From Aquibacillus koreensis (GTDB lineage: Bacteria > Bacillota > Bacilli > Bacillales > Amphibacillaceae): a stretch of 64,000 nucleotides of DNA. Below, piece after piece: positions 35,790 through 45,200 of the stretch. Every line of letters starts with the position of its first letter. Position 1 is the first letter of the stretch. The DNA is taken from contig NZ_JAOALK010000037.1 of assembly GCF_025154055.1 (NCBI RefSeq), positions 1 through 64,000 on the forward strand. The letters are read 5' to 3'. A program made the position numbers and the translations under genes. The notes under the pieces are model-generated. The model saw nothing but the letters and a program-made list of their open reading frames with translations, searched no databases and was not told the DNA's origin.

Positions 35790-35900
35790 GAGTCTTCATC
35801 TCCATTATTAAATAATATCTTCATCTTAGATTAGTATAACCTTTAGAAGAAAAGTATGAAAATACGTAGATTAGAAAAAGATAATGCCGAGGTGATCGAA

Positions 35901-36098
35901 ATGGAGAAAAATAAGAAAGAGCAAACCGAGAAAAACAGTGCAGAAGGTATGGGGGTTCGTAACGATATGAGTACGGAGAACCCAACCGGTATGATTGATC
36001 GTTATGCAGGTGATTCCGTTAATGAGCATAAGAACCTTGAAACGGCTAATGCGTATCTTGCTGAAGAAGAAATAAAGCAACAAAGGGATAATTTATAA
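35901..36098 (+). CDS. small charged protein of unknown function
   Basis: 65 residues, rich in Glu, Lys and Asn, no cysteine or membrane helix (MEKNKKEQTEKNSAEGMG...NAYLAEEEIKQQRDNL). GAGGTG lies eight bases before the ATG at 35901. A terminator follows. It resembles the many small hydrophilic proteins of unknown role in Bacilli, but I do not recognise it. Confidence 0.55.
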   Translation: MEKNKKEQTEKNSAEGMGVRNDMSTENPTGMIDRYAGDSVNEHKNLETANAYLAEEEIKQQRDNL

Positions 36099-36143
36099 AT
36101 AGAGAACTTCATTTAACTCACATTCACTTATTTTTAAATATAG

Positions 36144-36175
36144 AAAAGACCAAATCTGCATTAGATTTGGTCTTT
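36144..36175. terminator. bidirectional terminator
   Basis: AAAGACCAAATC/GATTTGGTCTTT with a seven-base loop, between convergent genes. Confidence 0.82.
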
Positions 36176-36192
36176 CGATTTGTTCGTCAATA

Positions 36193-37092
36193 CTAAAATA
36201 AATCTGTCTCTTCAAACCATTTTTTCCAATTGTTAAGATCCCCGGTCAATATATGAGATTTATACTTGTCAGGTAACTTATCTACTGCATTTCCACCGAT
36301 AAGGAAGTCCAAATCTAATGGGTAAGACTGTACATAGTTTATAAAAGATTCGAGATGATCGATATGTTCTTCAATGGTAATCGAAAAACAAATCAATCGA
36401 ATATTATTGGCTTGGATTATTGGAATAAGATTTTCTTTTGGCGTATTCTCTCCAACAAAAATAACATCCACACCTCTTCTTTTTAGGAAAAGAGAGAAAA
36501 GAATTAATCCAATGTTATGCAATTCTAATGGAGGACAAATCGCAAGTGCCTTTGCCTTATTAACGTCGCTAGAAATTTCCTGAAAGAAGCTGAATAAACG
36601 TCTCTGTATGAAATGGCTAATAAAATGTTCCTGCGCAACGCTTAGCTTGCCTTCTTGCCATTGATCGCCAACCTGGTGGAGGATCGGTACAAATATTTCA
36701 TGGAATACCACTTCGTAATCCAGTGTGGAGAACGCTAAATTTATCAGATGCGTTGCGCGATTCGTATCATAATTAACCAATGCGTGATAAATATCATGGA
36801 CATAAGATTCGTAGCTGCCGTCCGAATCATCAAATGTTACATGTATAAACGGATCTTTCTTTTCTTTTTCTTCTTTTAATAATTTCATCGCTTGCTTGAT
36901 AGAAATGCTCTTTTCCTCTCTTTGCGCAATTACCCATAACAGATCATCCACATTTTCTTGAGAGTACACGCGAGTACCTCCATCTGTGCGGCTTGGTTTA
37001 ATCACATCATATCTATTTTCCCACGCCCTTAACGTAATGGGAGGAATACCCGTAATTTCTGTTACCTTTTTAATTCCATACACTTCTTTCAC
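36193..37092 (-). CDS. CarH/LitR-like B12-dependent photoreceptor repressor
   Basis: 299 residues. N-terminal MerR winged helix (IKKVTEITGIPPITLRAWENRY, residues 8-28, then GGTRVYS). The C-terminal half has the CarH hallmarks: Trp145 ten residues before Glu155-His156 (DQWQEGKLSVAQEH) and the cobalamin axial His192 in CPPLELHNIG, then a Rossmann B12 fold (VDVIFVGENT). In the family, adenosylcobalamin holds a tetramer on DNA in the dark and light releases it. It is divergent from the carotenoid operon across a repeat array. It is therefore the likely light switch of pigment synthesis. Confidence 0.9.
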   Translation of the reverse strand: MKEVYGIKKVTEITGIPPITLRAWENRYDVIKPSRTDGGTRVYSQENVDDLLWVIAQREEKSISIKQAMKLLKEEKEKKDPFIHVTFDDSDGSYESYVHDIYHALVNYDTNRATHLINLAFSTLDYEVVFHEIFVPILHQVGDQWQEGKLSVAQEHFISHFIQRRLFSFFQEISSDVNKAKALAICPPLELHNIGLILFSLFLKRRGVDVIFVGENTPKENLIPIIQANNIRLICFSITIEEHIDHLESFINYVQSYPLDLDFLIGGNAVDKLPDKYKSHILTGDLNNWKKWFEETDLF

Positions 37093-37214
37093 TCACTTTC
37101 AAATAATACATAAGCAAAAAGACTATAGCCCCTGTCTAATTTACTAGATATTAATCTTTATTTAATGAACCTTTCATAGTAAAAGAGTTGTTCTAATTCA
37201 ATTATAATACATCT

Positions 37215-37291
37215 TTGACAAAAGTTATACAATTGAGTTTAAAACACTATACAAAAGTTATACAATTATTATATAATATCTATACAAAATA
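37215..37291. promoter_or_regulatory. operator array of seven 11-bp direct repeats (likely CarH site)
   Basis: Seven 11-mers lie head to tail in perfect register. Units 2, 4, 5 and 7 (37226, 37248, 37259, 37281) begin TATACAA; unit 1 (37215) is TTGACAA; unit 6 (37270) is TATATAA; unit 3 (37237) is degenerate. An 11-bp repeat is the known operator step of CarH. Candidate promoters overlap the array: TTGACA at 37215-37220 or TATAAT at 37272-37277 toward crt; TTGTAT-N17-TATTAT on the minus strand toward carH. Confidence 0.8.
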
Positions 37292-37329
37292 GTCTTGTTT
37301 CTTATTCGTGAGCGGAGAGGGTGGTAGAT

Positions 37330-38862
37330 GTGCGCAAAGTGATTATTATAGGGGCAGGTCCGGGCGGGTTAGCGACGGCTATGCAATTATGTGCGAAAGG
37401 CTATCAAGTAGACGTGATTGAAAAGCAACCGCGTATAGGTGGGAGAACTGGAAAGCTTCACGTTGGTGCGTTTTCATTCGATATCGGCCCAACTTTTTTT
37501 ATGATGCCCCAAGTACTAGAAGAGCTATTTGAAAAAGTGGATCGGAATTTACATGACTACGTTGATTTAAAAGAGGTAGATCCGTTGTACACATTAAAAT
37601 TTAAGGATGTAACCTTCACGCCAAGCCGTGATAAGGAGACAACATACCAACAGATCAAACAGTTGTTTCCAGGAAATGAACAAGGATATGAACGTTATTT
37701 ACAAATAGAAGGTGAAAAATTTGATCGAGTGATTGAACTGTTAAAGCAACCTTTTTCTAGTATCGGTGATTTTTTCACAAAGGATATGTGGCGAGCACTT
37801 CCAAAACTCAATGCATTGGATACCGTTTATGGAAGGCTGTCGAAATATTTTGATGATGAGAGACTAAAGTGGGCTTTTTCCTTTCAAGCTAAATATCTAG
37901 GGATGTCCCCTTGGAATTGTCCAGGAACGTTTACAATCCTCTCTTATTTAGAACATCGGTATGGCTTGTTCCATCCAATTGGGGGCGTCAATCAACTATG
38001 TGATGCTATGGCCACCGTCATTCAAGAATATGGCGGCAATGTTCGAACCAATACAACCGTTAAGAAAGTAATCGTGGAAGACGGCAACGCCAAGGGTGTG
38101 GAGTTAGAAAACGGGTTCATTCTGGATGCAGACGATGTGGTGATTAATGCTGATTTTGGTTATGCGATGACGAACTTATTTGATAATGGAGTACTCAAAA
38201 AGTATAAAAAGGAAAAGCTTGCTAAGAAAAAATTGTCTTGTTCCACTTTTATGGTATATCTAGGACTTGATCGGGAAGTGGATTTACCTCATCATCTCAT
38301 TTTATTTGCAGATGATTATAAGAAAAATGTAGAAGAGATGACGGAGCAAAAAATATTATCTGATGATCCATCCATTTATGTACATAATCCATCTCAATTA
38401 GATCCAAGCCTTGCACCAAAAGGAAAGACAGCATTATATATGCTCATGCCTGTACCTAATCTAGATGCGAGCATTGATTGGGGAGAAGAGAAACAAAAAG
38501 TAAGAGATCAAATGCTTGATCGTATAGGAAAGGAATCAGGTATGGCAAATATAAGAGAATGGATTGAGGAAGAACATATCATCTCTCCATTAGAATGGGA
38601 AAAAGATTTTCATGTATATAAAGGTGCAACGTTTAACTTATCCCATCATTTGGACCAAATGATGTATTTCCGGCCACATAATAAATTTGAAGAAGTGGAA
38701 CATTGCTTCTTAGTAGGCGGGGGAACACATCCTGGTAGTGGTCTACCAACAATATTCCAATCCGCAATGATTAGTGCTGATCTCCTAATGAATCAATACA
38801 ACATTCCTAACACGCAGGCGATAGATCCAAGCCTGAAAGAGAAAGTAGAGTATAGCCGATGA
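37330..38862 (+). CDS. CrtN-type carotenoid desaturase/oxidase (C30 pathway)
   Basis: 510-residue flavin amine oxidase-fold carotenoid enzyme. N-terminal dinucleotide motif GAGPGGLATAMQL with IEKQPRIGGRTG, then DIGPTFFMMP, LGMSPWNCPG, and the family C-terminal GGGTHPGSGLPTIFQSA. Nearest in look to CrtN dehydrosqualene desaturases, but one of three such paralogs in this operon, so it may instead oxidise the terminal group (CrtNc type). GTG at 37330 has GGAGAGG nine bases upstream; GTG 37321 is too close. First gene of the crt operon; it overlaps the next gene by 4 bp. Confidence 0.8.
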   Translation: MRKVIIIGAGPGGLATAMQLCAKGYQVDVIEKQPRIGGRTGKLHVGAFSFDIGPTFFMMPQVLEELFEKVDRNLHDYVDLKEVDPLYTLKFKDVTFTPSRDKETTYQQIKQLFPGNEQGYERYLQIEGEKFDRVIELLKQPFSSIGDFFTKDMWRALPKLNALDTVYGRLSKYFDDERLKWAFSFQAKYLGMSPWNCPGTFTILSYLEHRYGLFHPIGGVNQLCDAMATVIQEYGGNVRTNTTVKKVIVEDGNAKGVELENGFILDADDVVINADFGYAMTNLFDNGVLKKYKKEKLAKKKLSCSTFMVYLGLDREVDLPHHLILFADDYKKNVEEMTEQKILSDDPSIYVHNPSQLDPSLAPKGKTALYMLMPVPNLDASIDWGEEKQKVRDQMLDRIGKESGMANIREWIEEEHIISPLEWEKDFHVYKGATFNLSHHLDQMMYFRPHNKFEEVEHCFLVGGGTHPGSGLPTIFQSAMISADLLMNQYNIPNTQAIDPSLKEKVEYSR

Positions 38863-40316
38863 GGAATATAGCGATAGTCGGTGGAGGTATTGGAGGATTA
38901 ACGACTGCGTTGTTATTAGAAAGAGAAGGTCATCAAGTTACGATCTATGAAAAAGAAGCAACGTTAGGCGGCAGATTAGCTTTTGAAACGAATGGTGAAT
39001 TTAAGGTGGATCAAGGCCCAACCATTGTTTTGTTACCCGAGTTGTTACTCGATATTTTAGGAGAAGCTGGGATTGAAAGAGATCAATTAGAACTGATTCC
39101 TTGTGACCCGCTATATGATATCTATTATGCAGATGGGCAAAAGTTTACGAAATATAGAGATCCAGCAAGGCAAACAGAGGAGATAAATTCGATGTTTGAT
39201 GGAGAATCGGAAAATTTCACACGCTATATCAAAGACATGACGCATATCTATAAATTTGGCTTTGACGCATTTCTTTCAAGAGTATTTCATAGAAAAAGAG
39301 ACTTTTTATCTTATAAAAACTTAGCATTCATTGCTCAATCTAATTCGTATAAAAGTGTGGATGCTTTTCTTCAAACGTATTTTAAAAATGAGCGATTACG
39401 ACAAGCATATATGCTACAAAGTCTATATATCGGTGGTTCACCGCAAAGTGTTCCGGCTTTATATGGTTTGATCTCGTATAGTGAGCATGCTTTTGGTATT
39501 TGGTATATCAAGGGTGGCTATGCAAGTCTTGTTCCGGTATTAGAAAAGAAGTGTATCGAGCGAGGGATTACAATTTGTTGTAATAGTGCAGTTGATCGCA
39601 TTGTAGTAGAAAACCAACAAGTGAAAGGGATTGTCGTTCATGGTAAAACAATTCCATATGATGCAGTGGTATATAACGGTGACTATCCAAACCTTTCCCA
39701 ATTAACAAAGGAAAAAAAGAAGCCAGGCCAGAAAACCTATAAACCGTCTTCAGGTTGTCTATTGGTCTATTTAGGTGTTAATAAACGGTGGTCAAATGCA
39801 CAAGCACACCAATTCTTCTTACCGGATGATTTTAATCAAAATATGAAAGAGATATTTGTAGATCAAAAGATTCCTAGCGATCCATCCTGTTATGTGTTTA
39901 ATCCTGTTGCGATTGATACAGATGCGGCACCTAATGGAAAAAGTGTTCTTTATATGTTAATTCCAGTGCCATCGAATGATTCGGACGATTGGGATCAGGA
40001 TGTAGAAAAATTGGTTGATCAACAAATAGAGAAGGTAGAAAACATGCGCTTTACTGGATTACGTGATGCAATTCAATGGAAATCAATCCGCACCCCATCA
40101 GAGGCAGAACAAGCCGGTCTATATAGGGGTGGGAGCTTTGGCATTGCTCCACATATGCTGCAATCTGGAGGGTTCAGGCCACAAGTGATCCATCCAACCA
40201 TTGCAGGTTTATATGCTGTTGGTGCATCGGTGCATCCTGGCGGTGGAATTCCAATCGTTATGCAAGGTGCAAAACTCTTACATGAATGGATGAAAAAGGA
40301 GATGGAAGTATGCTAA
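38859..40316 (+). CDS. crtN: 4,4'-diapophytoene (dehydrosqualene) desaturase, CrtN-like
   Basis: 485 residues. GGGIGGLTTALLL and YEKEATLGGRL at the N-terminus, DQGPTIVLLPELL, SLYIGGSPQSVPALYG (about residue 200) and VGASVHPGGGIPIVMQGAK at the end. Its pattern of motifs, e.g. DPxCYVFNP and KSVLYMLIPVP, matches staphylococcal CrtN best of the three paralogs. It would dehydrogenate diapophytoene to diaponeurosporene or diapolycopene at the membrane. Start ATGA overlaps the previous stop; crtM overlaps its end by 7 bp. Confidence 0.82.
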   Translation: MRNIAIVGGGIGGLTTALLLEREGHQVTIYEKEATLGGRLAFETNGEFKVDQGPTIVLLPELLLDILGEAGIERDQLELIPCDPLYDIYYADGQKFTKYRDPARQTEEINSMFDGESENFTRYIKDMTHIYKFGFDAFLSRVFHRKRDFLSYKNLAFIAQSNSYKSVDAFLQTYFKNERLRQAYMLQSLYIGGSPQSVPALYGLISYSEHAFGIWYIKGGYASLVPVLEKKCIERGITICCNSAVDRIVVENQQVKGIVVHGKTIPYDAVVYNGDYPNLSQLTKEKKKPGQKTYKPSSGCLLVYLGVNKRWSNAQAHQFFLPDDFNQNMKEIFVDQKIPSDPSCYVFNPVAIDTDAAPNGKSVLYMLIPVPSNDSDDWDQDVEKLVDQQIEKVENMRFTGLRDAIQWKSIRTPSEAEQAGLYRGGSFGIAPHMLQSGGFRPQVIHPTIAGLYAVGASVHPGGGIPIVMQGAKLLHEWMKKEMEVC

Positions 40317-41140
40317 GTGCTGAAATTGTTCGTGCATGTGAACAAGCAATGAAGGAAGGGTCATCAAGTTTTTATCACGCATTTAAGTTTTTACCTTCGC
40401 CTAAAAAGGAAGCAGTGTTTGTTATTTATGCATTTTGTCGCATGATTGATGACGCTGTTGACGAACCTGAAAAATCAATTTATACATTGGAAGAATTAGA
40501 GTATTGTCTCGAGAATTTAGATAGAGTGGAAGACCATCACTTTATATGGCCAGCGCTCAAATGGTTGTTTGCCCATTTTCCGCTTACGAAGAACCCTTTT
40601 TATACCCAAATAAGTGGGCAAAGGATGGATTATGTGAAGACTGCTTACCAATCAATGGATGAATTGGAAGAGTATTGTTACCGTGTAGCGGGTTCTGTAG
40701 GGGAGATGTTGTTACCAATTTTACATGATCAACCCAATCATCTAGCTATGAAGTCTGGAATTGCTCTAGGAAAGGCAATGCAAATTGTTAATATTATCCG
40801 TGACGTAGGGGCAGATCAGAAGCTAGGTCGCAGGTATATTCCATTAGATATCATGACAAAGCACGGTTATACACAAGCGGAATTTGAAGAAAAGGTAATC
40901 AACTGGCCATTTAAACTATTAATTAATGAAATGATTTATATTGCAGATGAATGGTTTAAAGAAGGATTAAAATATATTCATACGTATCCAAGAGAAAGCG
41001 CGGTGTCTATTCGACTTGCTGCCGGATATTACCGTGAAATTACCCAAGTCATTCAGGAAAATGAGTATGAAGTATTTACGAAGAGAGCTGTAGTGACAAA
41101 CACGAGAAAAGGTAAGTTGTTCTTACAACTTACCAATTAA
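40310..41140 (+). CDS. crtM: 4,4'-diapophytoene (dehydrosqualene) synthase
   Basis: 276-residue squalene/phytoene synthase fold enzyme joining two farnesyl diphosphates into the C30 backbone. First Asp-rich motif in CRMIDDAVDEPEK (near residue 45) and second in IVNIIRDVGAD (about 160), plus YCYRVAGSVG. The size fits CrtM rather than longer phytoene synthases, and the C30 desaturases beside it agree. AAAAGGAG precedes the ATG at 40310. Confidence 0.93.
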   Translation: MLSAEIVRACEQAMKEGSSSFYHAFKFLPSPKKEAVFVIYAFCRMIDDAVDEPEKSIYTLEELEYCLENLDRVEDHHFIWPALKWLFAHFPLTKNPFYTQISGQRMDYVKTAYQSMDELEEYCYRVAGSVGEMLLPILHDQPNHLAMKSGIALGKAMQIVNIIRDVGADQKLGRRYIPLDIMTKHGYTQAEFEEKVINWPFKLLINEMIYIADEWFKEGLKYIHTYPRESAVSIRLAAGYYREITQVIQENEYEVFTKRAVVTNTRKGKLFLQLTN

Positions 41141-41154
41141 AAAGGATGTTAGTT

Positions 41155-41901
41155 ATGCGACAATCGTTGAAAATTTATCCAGCATTTGTAGTATGGTATA
41201 GCATTGGCTTACTCCTGATGTTATTTTGGTATGTTCCGTCGTGGCTAGCGTTTTCCAATAGCATTTTCCTAATATTATATGCAGTATGCGCGTTGGAACT
41301 ATTCATCTATGCAAGTGACAAAGGAACGAAGAATTTGATAATTTTAAAAGGTGCCGTATCGATTGCAATTAATACATTTTTAATTGAAGTTATCGGTGTA
41401 GCGACGGGTTTTCCTTTCGGTGCATATCAATATCAACCTACATTAGGATTTCTAGTATTTGGGGTACCTTTTACCATTACGGTGGCGTGGCTAGGTGTCA
41501 TCGTGAATAGTATCATGATTTCTAATCAGAAGACGAAGGTCTGGCGTGCAATGGAGGTGGGTGCCTGGGTTGTGTTACTTGATTTAATTCTCGATCCTGT
41601 TGCAGAACGCATGCACTTTTGGGATTGGTATGGGAATGGCTTGTACTATGATATACCACTCACCAACTTTATTAGTTGGTTTGTGATCGGTGCTGTTGTT
41701 TCTCTTTTTATGCCTCTCTTCCGCATTTCTCAAAAAGTTAGGCAATTGGCGACAAGACTTTACCAGTTGATGCTCTTGATGTTTGGATTACTTGGTTTAA
41801 AAGAGGGGCTACTGATGGTCTTTGTCTTATCGGTTTGTTTTATTTTCATCTGTGAGGGTAGGTATCGCTATGATAACAGCGCAAAAGAACAAACGGTTTA
41901 G
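41155..41901 (+). CDS. CruF-like carotenoid hydratase (DUF422)
   Basis: 248-residue membrane protein with about seven hydrophobic segments and motifs of the CruF/DUF422 family: EVIGVATGFPFGAYQYQP and LDPVAERMHFWDWY. CruF enzymes add water to the end double bond of linear carotenoids; in Bacillus C30 pathways a CruF hydroxylates the psi-end before glycosylation. ATG 41155 follows AAAAAGG. Its 3' end overlaps the acyltransferase gene by 32 bp. Confidence 0.82.
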   Translation: MRQSLKIYPAFVVWYSIGLLLMLFWYVPSWLAFSNSIFLILYAVCALELFIYASDKGTKNLIILKGAVSIAINTFLIEVIGVATGFPFGAYQYQPTLGFLVFGVPFTITVAWLGVIVNSIMISNQKTKVWRAMEVGAWVVLLDLILDPVAERMHFWDWYGNGLYYDIPLTNFISWFVIGAVVSLFMPLFRISQKVRQLATRLYQLMLLMFGLLGLKEGLLMVFVLSVCFIFICEGRYRYDNSAKEQTV

Positions 41902-42619
41902 AAAGCTATGCTACATGTACCAACACTTTTACTTATTAAAAAGAAATTTCTATCGCGTTTTCGTTAAAGGGGATGTGGACCCAATTGAATCTGGTCCTAC
42001 AATCTATATTGCCAACCACAGTTCTTGGTGGGACGGACTACTACTGTTTCAATTAACCGAAAAATACTCAGAGTTGGACCACTATATTCTAATGGATGAA
42101 ATAGGACTAAAGAAGTATCCCTTTTTTCGTAAATTAGGAGCGTTTTCAGTCCAAAAAAACAATCCGAGGGAGATAGTGCGAACGCTGAAGTATAGTGAAG
42201 AACTTTTGAAAAGCGGAAAGAGTGTTTGGGTTTTCCCTCAAGGGAGTATCCAACACCAAGACAAGCGCCCCTACGAATTTGATTCTGGAATTGGTCATTT
42301 AATCTCTGTATGTAACAAGGTAACAGTGAAAATGGTTAGCTTACATTATACATTTGGTGATCATCAGAAACCAATCGCTTCTATTGTGATTGATGATGGT
42401 GTGGTCTATAACGGAAGTGATCATAATCGTAAAGATTGGACCGAAAAGCTTGCGAGGATATTAGAGAAACAGGTAGATGTACATAGACTACAGGTGATCC
42501 GTGACCCTTCCTTTTTACGTAACGCACTATTTCTGCCGGTAATGAAAGAAAGTAAGTCAACGAGTGATTATTTTGACCAATTTAGAAAAGGGGTGCGTAA
42601 ATGGACACCCTTCTCATAA
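41870..42619 (+). CDS. PlsC-type acyltransferase, carotenoid cluster
   Basis: 249-residue lysophospholipid-acyltransferase family protein with NHSSWWDG (HxxxxD, near residue 49) and FPQGSIQHQD (block III) . In this cluster it probably acylates the sugar of a glycosyl carotenoid, the role of CrtO in staphyloxanthin-type pathways, though CrtO itself is of another family. GAGGGTAGGT precedes ATG 41870; the glycosyltransferase start overlaps its end by 19 bp. Confidence 0.8.
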   Translation: MITAQKNKRFRKLCYMYQHFYLLKRNFYRVFVKGDVDPIESGPTIYIANHSSWWDGLLLFQLTEKYSELDHYILMDEIGLKKYPFFRKLGAFSVQKNNPREIVRTLKYSEELLKSGKSVWVFPQGSIQHQDKRPYEFDSGIGHLISVCNKVTVKMVSLHYTFGDHQKPIASIVIDDGVVYNGSDHNRKDWTEKLARILEKQVDVHRLQVIRDPSFLRNALFLPVMKESKSTSDYFDQFRKGVRKWTPFS

Positions 42620-43725
42620 TTATTTGTTGTTTCTTAGTTGCGCAATTCCTATTTATGGTTTTAAATTTATATTCGTTTCCATCTATTCATAACAAGATGC
42701 AGACGTCTAGTCGACCTACCCCAACAATCTCCGTATTAATTCCTGCAAGAGACGAAGAAAGAAATATCCAGGGTGTCTTACAGTCTATCCTGGCTCAAAC
42801 GCATCAACCTATAGAGATACTTGTTTTAGACGACCACTCAACCGATCAGACAGCTTCGATTGTGCGAGAGTTGGCCGCGAATTACCAACAGGTAAAACTA
42901 ATGAAAGGCAAGCCACTTGAGCCAGATTGGCAAGGGAAGTCATTTGCATGCCACCAATTAGCCAAACAAGCAAAAGGAGATTGGTTCCTATTTTTAGATG
43001 CGGATGTAAGGTTGGAAAAAGATGCCGTAGAAAAACTAGTCCCGTCAATAGAATCCCAAGGCAGTGGTATGATTTCGGGCTTCCCGAGGCAAATTGTACG
43101 GACAATTAGTGAGAAGTTAATCGTAACGATGATGATGTTTGTGATCTTGTGTCATTTACCAATTTGGATGGTTCGAAAATCAAAGCAATTAAAATTTGTT
43201 GCGGCGCATGGGGGCTTTATTTTAATAAATCGAAAAAGCTATCAAACTTGTGGTGGTCATGAGTCGATTAAGGGTGAATTATTAGATGATATGGCGTTAA
43301 TGAAACAAGTAAAGCTTAGTCAACAACCAACTACCTTGTTGAAAGTTGATTCGATTGTTCACATGCGTATGTATCATAATGTGAAAGGTGTTTGGCACGG
43401 ATTCAGCAAAAATATTTTTACGGGAATGAATCGCAACTTTTTATTATTATCGATCTTAGTAATTAGTTACGTCTGGCTTTATGTCTTTCCTTTCTTCGTA
43501 CTCATACAAGGAGTCGTTACAGGAGACCTACATATATTTGCACTGGTTGCGTACCTGCTTGCTATAGTGACAAAAAGCATTTCAGATGTATCAAATGGTG
43601 TATCAGCATGGTATGGATTGTTTATTCCATTTAGTATTCTTGGCACGATCTGCATCGCGCTCCATGCAGCGATGCGTTCCTTTTATCATTTAGGTTACGC
43701 TTGGAAAGGAAGGCGTTATTTTTGA
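42601..43725 (+). CDS. crtQ: glycosyltransferase family 2, CrtQ-like
   Basis: 374 residues. N-terminal membrane helix, then the GT-A fold: TISVLIPARDEERNI, LVLDDHSTDQT, FLFLDADVRLE (DxD, about residue 138), ELLDDMALMKQ, and three C-terminal membrane helices. CrtQ transfers glucose to the carotenoid carboxyl or hydroxyl. AAAAGGGG precedes the ATG at 42601. The next gene starts inside its last codons. Confidence 0.85.
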   Translation: MDTLLIIICCFLVAQFLFMVLNLYSFPSIHNKMQTSSRPTPTISVLIPARDEERNIQGVLQSILAQTHQPIEILVLDDHSTDQTASIVRELAANYQQVKLMKGKPLEPDWQGKSFACHQLAKQAKGDWFLFLDADVRLEKDAVEKLVPSIESQGSGMISGFPRQIVRTISEKLIVTMMMFVILCHLPIWMVRKSKQLKFVAAHGGFILINRKSYQTCGGHESIKGELLDDMALMKQVKLSQQPTTLLKVDSIVHMRMYHNVKGVWHGFSKNIFTGMNRNFLLLSILVISYVWLYVFPFFVLIQGVVTGDLHIFALVAYLLAIVTKSISDVSNGVSAWYGLFIPFSILGTICIALHAAMRSFYHLGYAWKGRRYF

Positions 43726-45188
43726 AAAAAGTCATTGTGATAGGTGGAGGTTTAGGAGGTTTATCTAGTGCGATTCACCTTGCGAATCAAGGGTATAATG
43801 TAACGATTGTGGAAAAAGAAGCAACCCTTGGGGGCAAGCTACAACGTGTTGAAACGAATGGATTTACCTTTGATTTAGGGCCAAGTACGATTACGATGAA
43901 GCATGTGTTTGAATCTGTTATTGAAGCGTGTGGGCGAGAAGTAGAGGATTATCTTCAATTTTATCCGATCGAGACGGGGACGAGAAATGTGTTCCCCGAT
44001 GGATATAGCGTTGATTTTAATACTTCCATTGACGATGTCGAGCAACAGATTCATGTGTATAGTCCTGAGGATGCGCTGCAATATCGTTCTTTTTTAGAGG
44101 AATGAGAGCGAATCTATACAATCGCGGACAAGTATTTTTTAAATCAGTTATTATTAACCTATAAAGATAAACTAGACCCTAAATTAATCACTAACTTTTT
44201 ACGTGTAAAACCATTTACCCGTTACCAAACATTGCTTCAAAAGTATTTTAAGCACCCGAATACGTTGGCGTTGTTTGGACGATATGCTACGTATGTTGGT
44301 TCTTCTCCTTATCTAGCACCAGCAACTTTTAGCATGATGACACACCTAGAGGGGAACTTAGGGGTGTATGGTGTACGAGGAGGAACGTACACAATTGTAG
44401 AAGCATTTGAAAAACTTGCTCGAGAACTCGGTGTACAGATTATAACGAATACCGATGTAAACCATATTGTTATAGAAGGTAAAAAAGCTATAGGTGTCGA
44501 TACAATAAAGGGGTTTATCGCTGGTGATGAAATTATAGCAAACATAGATGCATTAACAGTATATGAAAAAATGCTTCCAAAGAGTAAGCGTAATAAATGG
44601 ACGAAACGTGAACCGTCTGTATCTGGTTATGCCATGTTGTTGGGTGTAAATAAACAGTATGATCAATTAGTGCATCATAACGTATTCTTCCCAGAAAATT
44701 ATCAAGATGAATTTATATCTATTTTTGATAGGGGAGAAATGCCAGATGACCCAACCATTTATATTTGCTATTCCGGTTATTCTGACCCTACAATGACAAA
44801 GAAGCAAACGAGTAATTTATTTGTACTTGTTAATGCACCATATATAAATGAAAAGACGGATTGGGAACAATTACGCGAGCCTTTAATGGAAAAGATTTTG
44901 CAAAAGCTAGAAGAGAAAGGGCTAGTTGATCTCAGAGAAAACATTGCCTACATACAAACGATGACGCCAGCGGATATTAAAAGGAATACAGGTGCTTATC
45001 AGGGTGCCATTTACGGAATGTCATCAAATAATATACAACAAGCCTTCTCTAGGATTCCGAATAAAGCTAATGATTATGATCATTTATGGTTTGTAGGAGG
45101 TACTGCACACCCTGGTGGAGGTACACCGATTGTAACGCTTTCTGGAAAACTAGTAGCGGAGGAAATCATACGAAGATATAAAAAGTAA
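43722..45188 (+). pseudogene. crtP: CrtP-like carotenoid oxygenase broken by one in-frame TGA
   Basis: A full-length CrtP/CrtNb-type frame of 488 codons with a single TGA at 44103-44105; the reading frame is the same before and after (FLEE stop ERIYTIADKYF). Up- and downstream parts match diapolycopene oxygenase: GGGLGGLSSAIHL, DLGPSTITM, YVGSSPYLAPATFS, DDPTIYICY, VGGTAHPGGGTPIVTLSGK. TTG start at 43722 has AAAGGAAGG nine bases upstream. Codon use is uniform, so the lesion is recent or an assembly error. An ATG at 44232 is internal and has no ribosome site. Confidence 0.88.
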
Positions 45189-45200
45189 GGGGTTTATACG

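Noticed and set aside
44103-44105. Selenocysteine at the TGA in the CrtP-like gene
   Set aside because: No SECIS-like hairpin is evident right after the codon, no sel genes are in view and the family has no Cys or Sec at this place.
44232-45188. Separate gene starting at ATG 44232
   Set aside because: It is in the same frame as the upstream CrtP part, has no ribosome site and begins in the middle of the family alignment.
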